Assembly: GCF_023284065.1 (NCBI RefSeq)
Contig: NZ_JAKIKP010000005.1
Location: 213,270 to 277,269, forward strand
From: Shewanella gaetbuli
GTDB lineage: Bacteria; Pseudomonadota; Gammaproteobacteria; Enterobacterales; Shewanellaceae
DNA length: 64,000 bases
Reading direction: 5' to 3'
Under the pieces are notes generated by a model. It was not told the origin of the DNA. It ran no database searches and was given only the letters and a program-made list of their open reading frames with translations. This document shows, piece by piece, positions 1 through 9,037 of the stretch. Made by a program: the position numbers and the translations under genes. Each line of letters begins with the position of its first letter. The first letter of the stretch is position 1.

Positions 1-1303
1 ATTTCTGCTGGCTATTTTCAGCACTCAAGGTGCTAAGGCAACAACAGCAGAAGATGTTAATAGCTTCACGCTAGACAATGGCATGAAAATCATGGTGTTA
101 GAAGATAGTTCTATTCCTAACGCCAACATGTATCTTTTTTGGAAAGTGGGTTCTCGTAATGAGGTTCCCGGTATCACCGGTATTTCGCACTTTTTTGAAC
201 ACATGATGTTTAATGGCTCAAAAAAATATGGTCCCAAAATGTTTGACCGCACAATGGAAGCGGCTGGTGGGGCAAACAATGCTTATACCACCGAAGATAT
301 GACAGTGTACACCGACTGGTTTCCTGCAACTGCGCTAGAAACCATTTTTGATCTAGAAGCCGACCGCATTGCCAACTTAGACATTGACCCTGATATGGTG
401 GAAAGTGAGCGTGGTGTGGTGCAATCAGAGCGTACCACCGGACTTGAAAACTCTAACTGGCGCAGCTTACAAGAAGCGTTAAAAGGGGGGGCTTTTTCAG
501 CGCATCCTTATAGTTGGTCTGTGATTGGTTATGAGTCAGATATTGCAGCGTGGACATTAGAAGATTTACAGCAGTACCACAAAACCTATTACGCCCCTAA
601 CAACGCTGTTGTGGTGATAGTGGGCGATGTTAAATTGGCTGAAGTAAAACGTTTAGCCAATACCTATTTTGCGCCTATTCCTGCACAAGCCCCGCCTAAA
701 GCAGTTCGCACCGTTGAGCCGTTACAAAAAGGCGAGCGTCGCGTATTTGTGAAAAAAGAATCTGTTAGTACGCCAAATGTGATGCTGGCTTATCATATTC
801 CTGCTACCAGCCATGCTGACTATTATGCGCTCGATTTGCTGGCAGATATATTAAGCCAAGGCAACAGTTCGCGTTTTTACCAAGGTTTAGTCGACAAACA
901 GTTAGCTACAGCAGCAGAAACTTATGTCCCCATGTCTTTCGACCCGAATTTATTTTACATCTTAGGTGTGGCGAATCAGGGGGTGGATGCCTCTACATTA
1001 GAGCTAGCATTGCTTGAGCAAATTAACCAAGTGGCATTACAAGGTGTGACAGCTCAAGAGCTTGAAAAAGTTAAAAATATCAAGCTAATGAATTTTTACC
1101 GCCAAATGGAAACCATCAACGGTAAAGCCAACACTTTAGGCACTTATGAAATGTACTTTGGCAGTTATGAAAAGCTTTTTAGTGCACCAGAACGCTATAA
1201 CCAAGTGACTCCGGAAGATATTCAGCGTGTGGCACAAACCTATTTAATTCGTGCAAACCGAACGGTTGGAGTACTAGCTGCAGTGGAGGAAAGCGACCAA
1301 TGA
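1..1303 (+). CDS. M16 family zinc metallopeptidase, catalytic subunit (5' end outside window)
   Basis: Periplasmic insulinase/pitrilysin-type peptidase. The reading frame is open from base 2, and the residues before the first in-window Met (base 83) look like the end of a signal peptide (FLLAIFSTQGAKA) followed by the usual mature start (SFTLDNGMK), so the true start lies upstream of the window. The zinc motif HFFEH (HxxEH) is about 36 residues after that Met, and the distal Glu ligand is in the ERGVVQSER segment. A second M16 domain with the NAVVVIVGD strand follows. The gene overlaps the next one by ATGA, and the partner lacks the zinc motif, so the two probably form the active/inactive heterodimer typical of this family. 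The substrate is unknown. Confidence 0.9.
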   Translation, partial: FLLAIFSTQGAKATTAEDVNSFTLDNGMKIMVLEDSSIPNANMYLFWKVGSRNEVPGITGISHFFEHMMFNGSKKYGPKMFDRTMEAAGGANNAYTTEDMTVYTDWFPATALETIFDLEADRIANLDIDPDMVESERGVVQSERTTGLENSNWRSLQEALKGGAFSAHPYSWSVIGYESDIAAWTLEDLQQYHKTYYAPNNAVVVIVGDVKLAEVKRLANTYFAPIPAQAPPKAVRTVEPLQKGERRVFVKKESVSTPNVMLAYHIPATSHADYYALDLLADILSQGNSSRFYQGLVDKQLATAAETYVPMSFDPNLFYILGVANQGVDASTLELALLEQINQVALQGVTAQELEKVKNIKLMNFYRQMETINGKANTLGTYEMYFGSYEKLFSAPERYNQVTPEDIQRVAQTYLIRANRTVGVLAAVEESDQ

Positions 1304-2736
1304 ATCGTCCCCTAAATTTATTCAAAACCACCTTTGCTGCCGCCACTATAGCGGGTGCATTAGTGCTAGGTGGCTGCGCCTCAACAGAGTCTTCAACAGT
1401 GGTACAAACGGGTAGCTTTACCTTGCCAGAGTATCAAACGTTAATATTGTCTAACGGCCTCAAGGTTAACTTAATGGTGCAAAAAGAAGTGCCGTTAATC
1501 ACCTTTAATGCGGTTGTTAGAGCTGGCTCGGTGAATGATACGGCTTCAGGCTTAGCACATGTGACAGCCCAAGGGCTGATGTTAGGTGCGGGTGGCCAGT
1601 CTAAGTCCGATATTGAACAAACCCTCGACTTTATGGGCGCCAGTATTTCAACTTCGGCCTCAAAAGAGGGCAGCTACGTAGATGCGCTATTAATGAGTAA
1701 AGACCTTGATAAGGTGTTACCTATTTTTAAAAACGTATTGATGGCACCAGACTTTGATTTGGCTGAATTTAACAAGCTGCAACAGCGTGAAGTCGTGGGG
1801 TTAGCGCAGCAAAAAGAAAGCCCCAGAGCGGTAATTAGTCGCTACTTTAATAAGTTAGTGTTTGCTAAGCACCCTTATGCCAATCCAACCTCGGGTAATA
1901 GCGAGTCTGTTGCTAATATTAGCGTGGAGCAGTTGCGGGCGTTTCATAAAGGGTTTTATCAACCCAATAATGTTGCCATTAGCGTAGTGGGTGATTTTGA
2001 CCCGCAGCAGATGCAGGCTAAATTAGAGCAAACCTTTGGTCAGTGGCAAAATTCTGAGGCTGTGGTGCAAACCCCATTAGCGGAAGGATTGCCTCAGCTG
2101 ACTCAATCTCAAGTGTTATTAGTGGACAAGCCTGACGCAATAGAAACTACCTTTGTTATTGGTGGTATGGGGATTCCTTTCGACAACCCAGACTATGTTG
2201 GCTTAACCGTAGTTAACACGATTTTAGGTGGCCGTTTTACCTCTTGGTTAAATGATGAGTTACGGGTTAATGCCGGGCTTACCTACGGTGCGCGCTCTAG
2301 TTTTGTGCCCTACTCGCAATCAGGGGTGTTTTACATTAGCACCTTCACTAAAGCTGAAACCACTAAAGAGGCCATTGATTTAGCGTTGAAAACTTACGCA
2401 AGGTTGTGGCAAAAAGGCGTTGATCAAGCTACCTTAGATTCGGCAAAAGCTTATGTTAAAGGGCAGTTCCCACCTAAGTATGAAACTGCAGACCAATTGG
2501 CTGGGTTAATGTCTAATATGCATTTATATGGTTTTGGCAACGACTATATAAACCAGTTTCAAGCTAAAGTAGACAGCTTAACCTTGGCCGAGACTCAGCG
2601 TTTGATTAAGCAGTATTTTCCGCAGCAAAACCTTCAATACGTGTTGATTGGTAACGCTGAAAAAATTGCCGATGTCGCCAAGCAGTATGGTGAAGTGACC
2701 AAGATAGATATTAAAGAGAGTGGTTTTGGGAAATAA
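1300..2736 (+). CDS. M16 family peptidase-like lipoprotein, non-catalytic subunit
   Basis: 478 aa. The N-terminus has a hydrophobic signal ending in a lipobox (LVLGGCA), so the protein is probably a lipoprotein. The position of the HxxEH zinc motif reads HVTAQ (in GLAHVTAQGLM), so the metal site is missing. The C-terminal half keeps the LNDELRVNAGLTYGARS block, with the Arg/Tyr residues that the non-catalytic partner supplies in two-subunit M16 enzymes. The start ATG overlaps the upstream stop (ATGA), which implies translational coupling. A strong terminator follows 42 bases downstream. The family assignment is firm; the pairing and substrate are inferred. Confidence 0.9.
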   Translation: MNRPLNLFKTTFAAATIAGALVLGGCASTESSTVVQTGSFTLPEYQTLILSNGLKVNLMVQKEVPLITFNAVVRAGSVNDTASGLAHVTAQGLMLGAGGQSKSDIEQTLDFMGASISTSASKEGSYVDALLMSKDLDKVLPIFKNVLMAPDFDLAEFNKLQQREVVGLAQQKESPRAVISRYFNKLVFAKHPYANPTSGNSESVANISVEQLRAFHKGFYQPNNVAISVVGDFDPQQMQAKLEQTFGQWQNSEAVVQTPLAEGLPQLTQSQVLLVDKPDAIETTFVIGGMGIPFDNPDYVGLTVVNTILGGRFTSWLNDELRVNAGLTYGARSSFVPYSQSGVFYISTFTKAETTKEAIDLALKTYARLWQKGVDQATLDSAKAYVKGQFPPKYETADQLAGLMSNMHLYGFGNDYINQFQAKVDSLTLAETQRLIKQYFPQQNLQYVLIGNAEKIADVAKQYGEVTKIDIKESGFGK

Positions 2737-2777
2737 TCGCATTAACCTGCCGTAACTGCATTGATGTATATAACATA

Positions 2778-2812
2778 AAGCCCTACTGATTCGATTCAGT
2801 AGGGCTTTTTTT
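2778..2812 (+). terminator. Rho-independent terminator after the M16 operon
   Basis: A 12-bp GC-containing stem (AAGCCCTACTGA pairing with TCAGTAGGGCTT) around a short TTCGAT-type loop is followed by a run of T. It lies 42 bases after the stop of the second M16 gene. Confidence 0.9.
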
Positions 2813-2823
2813 ACAGAAGTATT

Positions 2824-3414
2824 ATGCTGATATACTGGTATATATTAATGAAGACGCGTAACAAGAATATGATGATGTTAAGCCAAAAAAGTTATGTCTA
2901 TTTAAAACTGCTGATCAGTTTATTATTACTGACTAACCTCAACGCTTATGCCAATACGGGTAAAGGGCAGCTTAGTCAACTTTGCCCGTTAATTACGGGG
3001 CAATGGCAAGGCAGTGCGGCTAATCCAAGTGGTAATGTTAAGTCAGTAGAGACTGCAATTATGTGCTCGGCTGATCAACGAAACTTGTATATTAGTGTGA
3101 GTAAAGGTGCGCGCTTCAATAACAGTGAAACATGGTGGTTTAGATTGCGAGGTCAAGCCTTAGAGCTGATTTATTCAGACGGTATTAATGCCGATATCAA
3201 CCAAAGCTTAACCCTTTATCAACAGGGTGACGGGTTTACTTTTTTGGGGAAAGGACAAATACAACAGCGACCTGCGCTAGTGCGTTTGTCATTTGACCCT
3301 ATTGATTCCGCTGACAACAAACGTTGGTTATGGCAGCAAAGTGCCCATTATTTAGATGATGACAGTGATAGTTATCAAGTGATTAGAGCTATTGAACTTA
3401 ACCCTTTGAATTAA
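2824..3414 (+). CDS. Secreted hypothetical protein
   Basis: 196 aa, not recognised. A hydrophobic stretch (LKLLISLLLLTNLNAYA) ending in an AxA-type site indicates a signal peptide. The long n-region suggests the true start may be a later Met (base 2848 or 2869); no candidate has a convincing ribosome binding site. The mature part has two Cys residues (CPLI, MCSA) about 30 residues apart that could form a disulfide. It has alternating polar/hydrophobic strands (GQWQGSA, WWFRLRGQ, FTFLGKGQI), which suggests a small beta-sandwich or barrel. It stands alone between a terminator and the convergent DUF2956 gene. The coding call rests on length, the signal peptide and the gap it fills. Confidence 0.65.
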   Translation: MLIYWYILMKTRNKNMMMLSQKSYVYLKLLISLLLLTNLNAYANTGKGQLSQLCPLITGQWQGSAANPSGNVKSVETAIMCSADQRNLYISVSKGARFNNSETWWFRLRGQALELIYSDGINADINQSLTLYQQGDGFTFLGKGQIQQRPALVRLSFDPIDSADNKRWLWQQSAHYLDDDSDSYQVIRAIELNPLN

Positions 3415-3423
3415 TTAAATTAG

Positions 3424-3762
3424 TTAATTAAAGTAATAAACCGCAAATCCTAGCCAGCTTAATGCCAGTAACAGTAATAACGCCCAAGCGACTGGGGTCA
3501 TCATACTTTGCTCTGCGTATTCGGGCTCTTGCCCTGATGCTAACTCATCGTGCTGATTTTGTTTTGATTTAACCTGTTGCTTACGGGCTTTGTCTTTCTG
3601 TCTTGCTTGCGCTTTTTGTTGCTTCTTATATTCAGCAATGCCTTTTTCTATGCCAGCGGCAATGAGCTTAGTTTGCTCTTTGGTTTGGCCTGGCTTTTGT
3701 GTCGCTTTAGCCATAGCCATTGCTTTTTGTTGGGTTTCAGTAGAAATGGCAGACTTTTTCAT
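3424..3762 (-). CDS. DUF2956 family protein
   Basis: 112 aa, matching the DUF2956 pattern known from Shewanella and Vibrio: an N-terminal motif (KATQKPGQTKEQTKLIAAGI), a Lys/Gln-rich charged coil (about residues 45-70) and one C-terminal membrane helix (VAWALLLLLALSWLGFAVYY). The protein is probably anchored in the inner membrane with its charged part in the cytoplasm. Its function is unknown. The start overlaps the stop of trmL as TAATG, so the two are almost certainly co-translated. Confidence 0.85.
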   Translation of the reverse strand: MKKSAISTETQQKAMAMAKATQKPGQTKEQTKLIAAGIEKGIAEYKKQQKAQARQKDKARKQQVKSKQNQHDELASGQEPEYAEQSMMTPVAWALLLLLALSWLGFAVYYFN

Positions 3763-4226
3763 TACACCGCACCTTCAAAGTCTAGCTGGCGCCACGCCTC
3801 GTAGCTGATGATAGCCACAGAGTTAGATAGGTTTAAACTACGGCTATTGGCTGTCATGGGAATACGCAGTCTTTGTTCCAGTGGCGTTGCATTAATAATA
3901 TCCATAGGTAAACCACGGGTTTCAGGGCCAAATAACAGCACATCATCTTTAGCAAATTGTATCTGAGTATGAGGTCGGCTCCCTTTTGTTGTGCACGCCA
4001 TAATACGTTTACCCGCCATTGCCGCGGCAAAGCTAGGGTAATCTTTGTGACGAGTCACATTGGTTAAGTCAGCATAGTCTAAACCTGCGCGACGGAGCTT
4101 TTTTTCTTCCAAATCAAACCCTAAAGGCTCAATTAGATGTAAATGCGCGCCATTGTTAGCACATAGACGAATAATATTTCCCGTATTCGGGGCGATTTCT
4201 GGCTCGTAAAGGGCAATATGAAACAT
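3762..4226 (-). CDS. trmL: tRNA (cytidine/uridine-34-2'-O)-methyltransferase TrmL
   Basis: 154 aa SPOUT-class methyltransferase, full length for the YibK/TrmL family. It methylates the 2'-hydroxyl of the wobble base of tRNA-Leu isoacceptors using S-adenosylmethionine. Family motifs are visible: N-terminal [20 protein letters not shown], the [11 protein letters not shown] loop, and the C-terminal [20 protein letters not shown] segment that forms the trefoil-knot cofactor pocket. It heads a two-gene unit with DUF2956. Confidence 0.95.
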   Translation of the reverse strand: MFHIALYEPEIAPNTGNIIRLCANNGAHLHLIEPLGFDLEEKKLRRAGLDYADLTNVTRHKDYPSFAAAMAGKRIMACTTKGSRPHTQIQFAKDDVLLFGPETRGLPMDIINATPLEQRLRIPMTANSRSLNLSNSVAIISYEAWRQLDFEGAV

Positions 4227-4329
4227 GTTAACCTACCTCAAAAAATATCGAGGCATTATAGCTGATGTAATTAATTGCAACATTAACAATGTGACTTTAT
4301 TACCGCCACTAGGGTGATTTTAGATAAGT

Positions 4330-5085
4330 TTAGTGGGACTGAAACCGCGAATGATTTCCTTGTATCATTTTAAAGCCGGCTTGTTTTAGTTGCGATAGAA
4401 CCTGTTCGCTTTGGGGGCATTGTTGGTTCACCCATACCCCAACAGGAAAGCGTCTATAGGTTAATGCAGAGGCTTGTAGTTGAGAAATATCATAACCCAA
4501 ATTGTCTGCTGCAAACTCAATGGCTTTAGCGTCCCCATAAAGGTAATCCACACGCTGTTTAAACAATAGCTGTACTCCTTGAGGAATGGTCTCCATTTGG
4601 AAAAAAGTCGCCCCTTCTGCAGTAAACTCTTTTATGACTCCTTCCGGGGTTTGCATTCTTAATTGGGCAATGGTTTTACCTTTTAATTGCTTACCCATAA
4701 AGGCATCTGGCTGGGTTAATCTAAAAAGTTTAAGTTCAATAAACTCTTCTTGTAAAGGGATTAAAATATGTGATGTGGTTGGGATAATGGGTGGGTATAA
4801 ACTTAAACACCAGCGTTCACTTTCGACGGTTTTATGAGCTCTGGCTGCAGATAAAAAGTTGGCTTGAATATCAATAGAGGTCGACTCAGCAAAAACACGA
4901 TATAGGGTAGATAGAATATAATTGTTGCTTTCTGATTGTTGAGAAATATAAGGAGGGTATTCAAACGCAATAACCTGAACCGGCTGCTCAGAGGCCATGG
5001 TAGGCGCAATCATGGTAGCCCAAATGATCAAGCTGGCTGCAACACGTCGATAATGACTAATGTTCATTTTTAACTCGATGAACAT
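4330..5085 (-). CDS. Periplasmic solute-binding-like protein (SBP_bac_3 type)
   Basis: 251 aa with a signal peptide ending near TMASEQ. The mature start VQVIAFEYPPYIS is the typical first strand of amino-acid-binding-type periplasmic proteins. LKGKTIAQLRMQTPEGVI and RVDYLYGDAKAIEF follow the second-lobe pattern. No transporter permease or ATPase is adjacent. Such orphans in Alteromonadales and Vibrionales often act as sensory or unassigned binding proteins. The start is supported by AAAGGA seven bases upstream of the ATG; an internal Met at base 5067 is possible. The ligand is unknown. It is co-directional with, but downstream of, cpxA. Confidence 0.7.
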   Translation of the reverse strand: MFIELKMNISHYRRVAASLIIWATMIAPTMASEQPVQVIAFEYPPYISQQSESNNYILSTLYRVFAESTSIDIQANFLSAARAHKTVESERWCLSLYPPIIPTTSHILIPLQEEFIELKLFRLTQPDAFMGKQLKGKTIAQLRMQTPEGVIKEFTAEGATFFQMETIPQGVQLLFKQRVDYLYGDAKAIEFAADNLGYDISQLQASALTYRRFPVGVWVNQQCPQSEQVLSQLKQAGFKMIQGNHSRFQSH

Positions 5086-5154
5086 GAATGTCCTTTTTCC
5101 ACTCCGCCAATATTAATAACTGAAGCATAGCAGTTTGTACAAAAGGGGAACTAA

Positions 5155-6519
5155 TTATTTAGGAATTCTCATGTTAATAATTAACCCATGGGGCGTTGCA
5201 TTAAAGGCTTTTAATTCGCCTTTGTGTACTTGAATAGCAGCTTGAGTAATGGCTAGCCCCAACCCCCAGCCTCCTGAGTTACGGTCTCGGGCATCGTCTG
5301 GACGATAAAAAGGCCTGAAAATAGCTTGTAACTCTTTGTCTTCTATGCCTTTCCCATCGTCTTTTATTTCAATGACAATTGCAGATTTTTCTTCAGTCGC
5401 CTGAATAATAATGTGTTTGTGAGCGTACCGAATAGCGTTGCGTAATACGTTTTCAACGGCTCGGCAAAGTGGCTTAGGGTGATGGGTAAATTTAATGCTG
5501 TCGTCGATATCAATCTGTAAGCATTTTTGTTGCTGCTCTGCTTCAAACTCGGCATCGTCTAATACTTGGCTGAGGGTTTCATTGAGCTCTGTGTAAACTT
5601 GTTTTTCATTGGCGTTTAAGGTCACTCTTGATAATGTTAGTAACTCACCAATAAGCTCATCTAGCTGATTAGCTTCATATTCAATTCGTGATAACTCAGT
5701 ATTTTGTTGGCCTTTTTTGCGCGCTAACGCTAATGCGAGTTTTAATCGGGTAAGGGGGGTGCGAAGCTCATGAGAAATATCTCCCATTAAGCGCTGTTGG
5801 TTGGTGACCATAGCTTCAATAGAGTCTGCCATAGTGTTGAATGTTTGCGCTAATTGGCCCATTTCGTCGGTTCGGTTGAGGGTGGCTTTGTCAACCCGAT
5901 TAGATAAATCTCCCTTGGCTAAGGCGTTAGCACTTTTCTTTAGGTTATTAAGTGGTTTACCTAAATACCACGCTAAAAATCCACACAATAACCCCGATAA
6001 CAAAATCGCAATGAGGGTGACTAACAATTTATTTTCGGCAAAAAAGAAAAACCAAGGCCTTGGGTGGTTTGCCGGCATACGCCCATACACCTGATAAACT
6101 TGTTGTTTTATAGTGAAGTTGATGGGACCAAACAACAATTCATCCTTTAATTGGTGGCTGATAGGTTGCGGAGAGTCCTCTGCAAGTAACATAAATTCTC
6201 GCAGCGAACGGGGAACCTTACGGGTATTGATAACCTGTCCATCGGTATTGGTGAGGTAAATTTTTAAGGGCTTATTTCGATCAGAATATTTACGATGTAT
6301 CTTATGTAAGTGATTTGAATCTAAAAGCTCTGGTTTATTTTTAATATCTTTGACTACGGTTTGTAATACCGTTTGCAAATGAGCGTTGAGTGGTGCTTTG
6401 TTGTGGTCTTTTAACATTATTGGTAGCGTTAGTACGATAGCAATAGTTAAAGAACTACACAGCCAAAAGCCAATCAGTAATTTAAAAAAGAGTCGATTAA
6501 ATAGGTTACTTATACGCAT
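5155..6519 (-). CDS. cpxA: Cpx-type envelope-stress sensor histidine kinase
   Basis: 454 aa from the ATG at 6519, which overlaps the cpxR stop as TAATG; an in-frame TTG at 6531 is less likely. The order of parts is: membrane helix (about 8-36), periplasmic sensor segment, second helix (about 163-186), HAMP domain (KPLNNLKKSANALAKGDLS), HisKA domain with the phospho-acceptor His250 (DISHELRTPL), and a HATPase domain with N box (ENVLRNAIRYA), G1 (DDGKGIE) and G2 (GGWGLGLAI). It should phosphorylate CpxR in response to misfolded envelope proteins. The assignment to Cpx rather than a generic kinase rests on its similarity pattern and on the cpxR/cpxP/fieF neighbourhood, which matches the enterobacterial order. 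Confidence 0.9.
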   Translation of the reverse strand: MRISNLFNRLFFKLLIGFWLCSSLTIAIVLTLPIMLKDHNKAPLNAHLQTVLQTVVKDIKNKPELLDSNHLHKIHRKYSDRNKPLKIYLTNTDGQVINTRKVPRSLREFMLLAEDSPQPISHQLKDELLFGPINFTIKQQVYQVYGRMPANHPRPWFFFFAENKLLVTLIAILLSGLLCGFLAWYLGKPLNNLKKSANALAKGDLSNRVDKATLNRTDEMGQLAQTFNTMADSIEAMVTNQQRLMGDISHELRTPLTRLKLALALARKKGQQNTELSRIEYEANQLDELIGELLTLSRVTLNANEKQVYTELNETLSQVLDDAEFEAEQQQKCLQIDIDDSIKFTHHPKPLCRAVENVLRNAIRYAHKHIIIQATEEKSAIVIEIKDDGKGIEDKELQAIFRPFYRPDDARDRNSGGWGLGLAITQAAIQVHKGELKAFNATPHGLIINMRIPK

Positions 6520-7205
6520 TAAGGGATCCAAATATAGCCTTTGCCTCTAAGGGTTTTAACGCGTGCGCGGCCATCAGCTCTTTCAGGGAGTTTTTTACGT
6601 AAATTAGATAAGTGCATGTCTAAACTGCGGTCAAATGGCATCAGTTTTTTACCCAATACACTTTCGCTTAAACTCTCTTTGGTGACAAGTTCGCCAGGTG
6701 TAGATAACATATTAAATAATAAGCTAAATTCAGTTGAAGTTAGTATGACCAGCTGATCGTTGCAGTAGACCTCTTGGCGAGTAGCGTCGATGGTTAAGTC
6801 AGCTACTTTTAAGATATCTTGTGGGGATTGCTGAGTTTCAACAGGGGTTGCTCGACGTAAAATCGCCCGAATACGTGCGATCAGTTCACGGTCGTTGAAA
6901 GGTTTAGGCAAATAGTCATCTGCTCCAATTTCTAAACCGATAACTCTATCAATTTCATCGCCTCTGGCCGTTAGCATTAATACTGGCGTTTGTTTACGTT
7001 TGCGGATGCCTTTGAGCACCTCAAATCCCCCCAGCTTGGGGAGCATAACGTCGAGTAAAATGAGGTCGTAATTTGTTTGAGTGGCTTTATCTAACCCTTC
7101 TTGACCATCATAAGCTTGGCTGACCGTAAAGCCTTCCATTTCCAAAAGCTGGGTCAGTAACTCTGATAATCCGACATCGTCATCAATAAGTAATATTCGA
7201 TTCAT
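6519..7205 (-). CDS. cpxR: Cpx-type OmpR-family response regulator
   Basis: 228 aa. The receiver domain (1-115) has the acidic pocket IDDD (7-10), phospho-acceptor Asp52 (LLDVMLP) and the conserved Lys in YLPKPF. The C-terminal winged helix (about 130-228) ends in KTLRGKGYIWIP, as in OmpR/PhoB proteins. A GAGGG ribosome site precedes the ATG. It is the first gene of the cpxR-cpxA unit and the likely user of the CpxR box at 8899-8913. Confidence 0.92.
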   Translation of the reverse strand: MNRILLIDDDVGLSELLTQLLEMEGFTVSQAYDGQEGLDKATQTNYDLILLDVMLPKLGGFEVLKGIRKRKQTPVLMLTARGDEIDRVIGLEIGADDYLPKPFNDRELIARIRAILRRATPVETQQSPQDILKVADLTIDATRQEVYCNDQLVILTSTEFSLLFNMLSTPGELVTKESLSESVLGKKLMPFDRSLDMHLSNLRKKLPERADGRARVKTLRGKGYIWIP

Positions 7206-7290
7206 TTCAGCCCTCTGTGTCTATTTTTTTACTTTAACGTATCAGAGGGCTAGTTGAAATCATCATTGCACAGCTTTACATTGCTGTCTG

Positions 7291-8745
7291 TTATTGGTTT
7301 TTGAGTTTTACCGCCCGAATTTGATTAATTTTCACCACAATAAAGGTTAATAAAATGGCGCCGATTATCAGCCCTATGGATAAAACAGGGTCTTGTAATG
7401 CCATTGGATTGATCACTAGCATAGAACCTAACCCCAGCATCATAATGCCTGACATGAGTTTCAGTTTTTCGCCTTCTTTTTCAGTCAGTTTACGCTTACC
7501 TAGAGTGAGTGAAAACACGATAACAATCGTGGCTAACGGAATAACATAAATGACATTGTAGGCTACCAAATACAGGTATGTTTGCATTTCATCTAAGTTT
7601 GAAATAGACAGCACTGAAGTGTAGATCATAGGGAAGCCTGCAGTACAAAGTAGCTCATACGCATTGGCTAATATTGCCAACACTGATGAGCCGACTATCA
7701 TAGTGGGTAATGAACTGGCTTTTGACAGTTTACCCATGCGTTTGATTAAACTACCACGGTTTTCTACCGACATTGATAAGCTGACATCGCCTCTACCAAA
7801 GCAATAATCTTTAATGTTTATCACCGCGGCGATTAAGGCTAGTACCCCTGCGCAGGTAATGATAACCCCACCGTCACCACCGCCTAATAGTTGGAATAAA
7901 TTCAGCCAAGCGCTCATAAAAATGAAATAGATAAAACCAGAGAAAAACACAAAAATGCCGCCCACTAATAACATGCGTTTGCGACTGCCAGCATTAACCA
8001 TAATGCTGAGTAAAAACAGTAAGACAAAGAAGGCGCAAGGGTTAAAGGCATCAACTCCTGCTAATACCACTGTAAGTAGTGGAAGTGACATCTTTTCTGG
8101 GTGAACTGCGCCAATGATAGGTAAATCGACCGGTTGAACCGCTTGGGTATCAAGCTCACTTGTGGTGTCAGCACCATTGGCCGCCATGCTACAAGTGCTT
8201 GCTGCATCAGCGCTTGTTTCATCGGTGCTATCGCCACAAGTGCCAAATAAGGGCGTATTGGCTTCATCTAAAGTAAGAAAATCTTGTAGTTGTTGGCTAA
8301 TGACTTGTGAGTCTACTGTACCACCATGTTGTTGATAGCAATTCATTAAGCGCTCAACAATAAACTGCCCTGTTACTTGATGACTGTTGTACCCCACAAT
8401 GGCTTCACCACAAATAGCAATATAAGGCACCGACTTAGGTTCAACGCCAGTGAGCTTACCCATTGCCATTAATTTATCAACATTACCTGTTTCGCTTATC
8501 AAGTAGTCGTCAACGGTCACCCAATCTAACCTGTCGTTTAATGCATCAATAAAGGGATGGGCTTTTTTGCAATGGGGGCAGGTTTGTGACCAAAAAAAGT
8601 GTAATTTAACCTGTGGGGTCTCAGTACTATGGCTTATCCATGTCATGTCATCTGACGGAGTGGCGTTAACGGTTGTGCTTGAAATGCCAAGCAATAAACT
8701 CATCAAGGCACAAAGTAGCATGATGCATAGTCGGAGGTGTTTCAT
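7291..8745 (-). CDS. Thioredoxin-like / CcdA-like membrane fusion protein
   Basis: 484 aa. A signal peptide (about 1-29) leads to a periplasmic thioredoxin-like domain (about 45-140) with a CPHC redox motif at Cys56/Cys59 and the cis-Pro strand KSVPYIAI. A Cys-containing linker (about 165-200) follows. The membrane part has six to eight helices, with NPC (Cys237, in VDAFNPCAFF) and ELLCTAGFP (Cys367). Those are the two membrane Cys positions expected for a CcdA/DsbD-like electron carrier. The protein probably moves reducing power across the inner membrane to periplasmic thiols. The order is the reverse of DsbD, whose thioredoxin domain is C-terminal. An AAGGA site supports the start. It sits between cpxR and cpxP, which suggests an envelope-stress role. 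Confidence 0.8.
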   Translation of the reverse strand: MKHLRLCIMLLCALMSLLLGISSTTVNATPSDDMTWISHSTETPQVKLHFFWSQTCPHCKKAHPFIDALNDRLDWVTVDDYLISETGNVDKLMAMGKLTGVEPKSVPYIAICGEAIVGYNSHQVTGQFIVERLMNCYQQHGGTVDSQVISQQLQDFLTLDEANTPLFGTCGDSTDETSADAASTCSMAANGADTTSELDTQAVQPVDLPIIGAVHPEKMSLPLLTVVLAGVDAFNPCAFFVLLFLLSIMVNAGSRKRMLLVGGIFVFFSGFIYFIFMSAWLNLFQLLGGGDGGVIITCAGVLALIAAVINIKDYCFGRGDVSLSMSVENRGSLIKRMGKLSKASSLPTMIVGSSVLAILANAYELLCTAGFPMIYTSVLSISNLDEMQTYLYLVAYNVIYVIPLATIVIVFSLTLGKRKLTEKEGEKLKLMSGIMMLGLGSMLVINPMALQDPVLSIGLIIGAILLTFIVVKINQIRAVKLKNQ

Positions 8746-9037
8746 AGTAGTCCTTAATACAACTCAATAATAAAGATTGTAAGCATTAAAGAAAACCTTG
8801 TAACGGTAAGGTTGGCTTATTGTTAACTCGATCTCGTAAAAATGTAAGTTGATGAAAATTTTGTTATTCAGATCACTTAACCACCGTTTTTTTACAAATT
8901 TACATAGCTTTACTCACTCAACATCCAACTTGACATTGCATTGGGTAAACTGGGTTCCATGTTGTGAAATATCTTTTACTGCAGTGACAAACTTACAGGC
9001 TATAAAGATGTTAGCCATTATTAACGAGGAAATACTT
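8746..9037. promoter_or_regulatory. Divergent promoter region of the thioredoxin/CcdA fusion and cpxP
   Basis: This 292-base gap separates the leftward redox gene from the rightward cpxP. It contains a perfect inverted CpxR box (see 8899-8913), a third TTTAC just beside it (8891-8895) and a looser GTAAA/GTAAG pair at about 8838-8850. A TTGACA hexamer at 8930-8935 could be a -35 element for cpxP, but no clear -10 follows at standard spacing. I see no other gene in it; an in-frame N-terminal extension of cpxP through here has no signal-peptide logic. Confidence 0.6.
8899..8913 (-). promoter_or_regulatory. CpxR-binding box
   Basis: On the minus strand this reads GTAAAGCTATGTAAA, an exact GTAAA-N5-GTAAA, which is the established CpxR consensus. 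It lies 125 bases before the cpxP start and 154 before the divergent redox gene, so it could serve either or both. Confidence 0.75.

Noticed and set aside
3410..3432. AT-rich palindrome TTAATTAA...TTAATTAA between convergent genes as an attachment site or terminator
   Set aside because: Only A/T pairs, no T-run after a stable stem and no integrase nearby; probably simple low-complexity sequence, at best a weak terminator.
8838..8850. Second CpxR box (GTAAA-AAT-GTAAG)
   Set aside because: Spacing is three instead of five bases, so it does not meet the consensus; kept only as a remark.
8849..9037. N-terminal extension of cpxP by 63 residues
   Set aside because: The extension has no ribosome site, would place a signal peptide in the middle of the protein, and overlaps the CpxR box; the ATG at 9038 has a good ribosome site.
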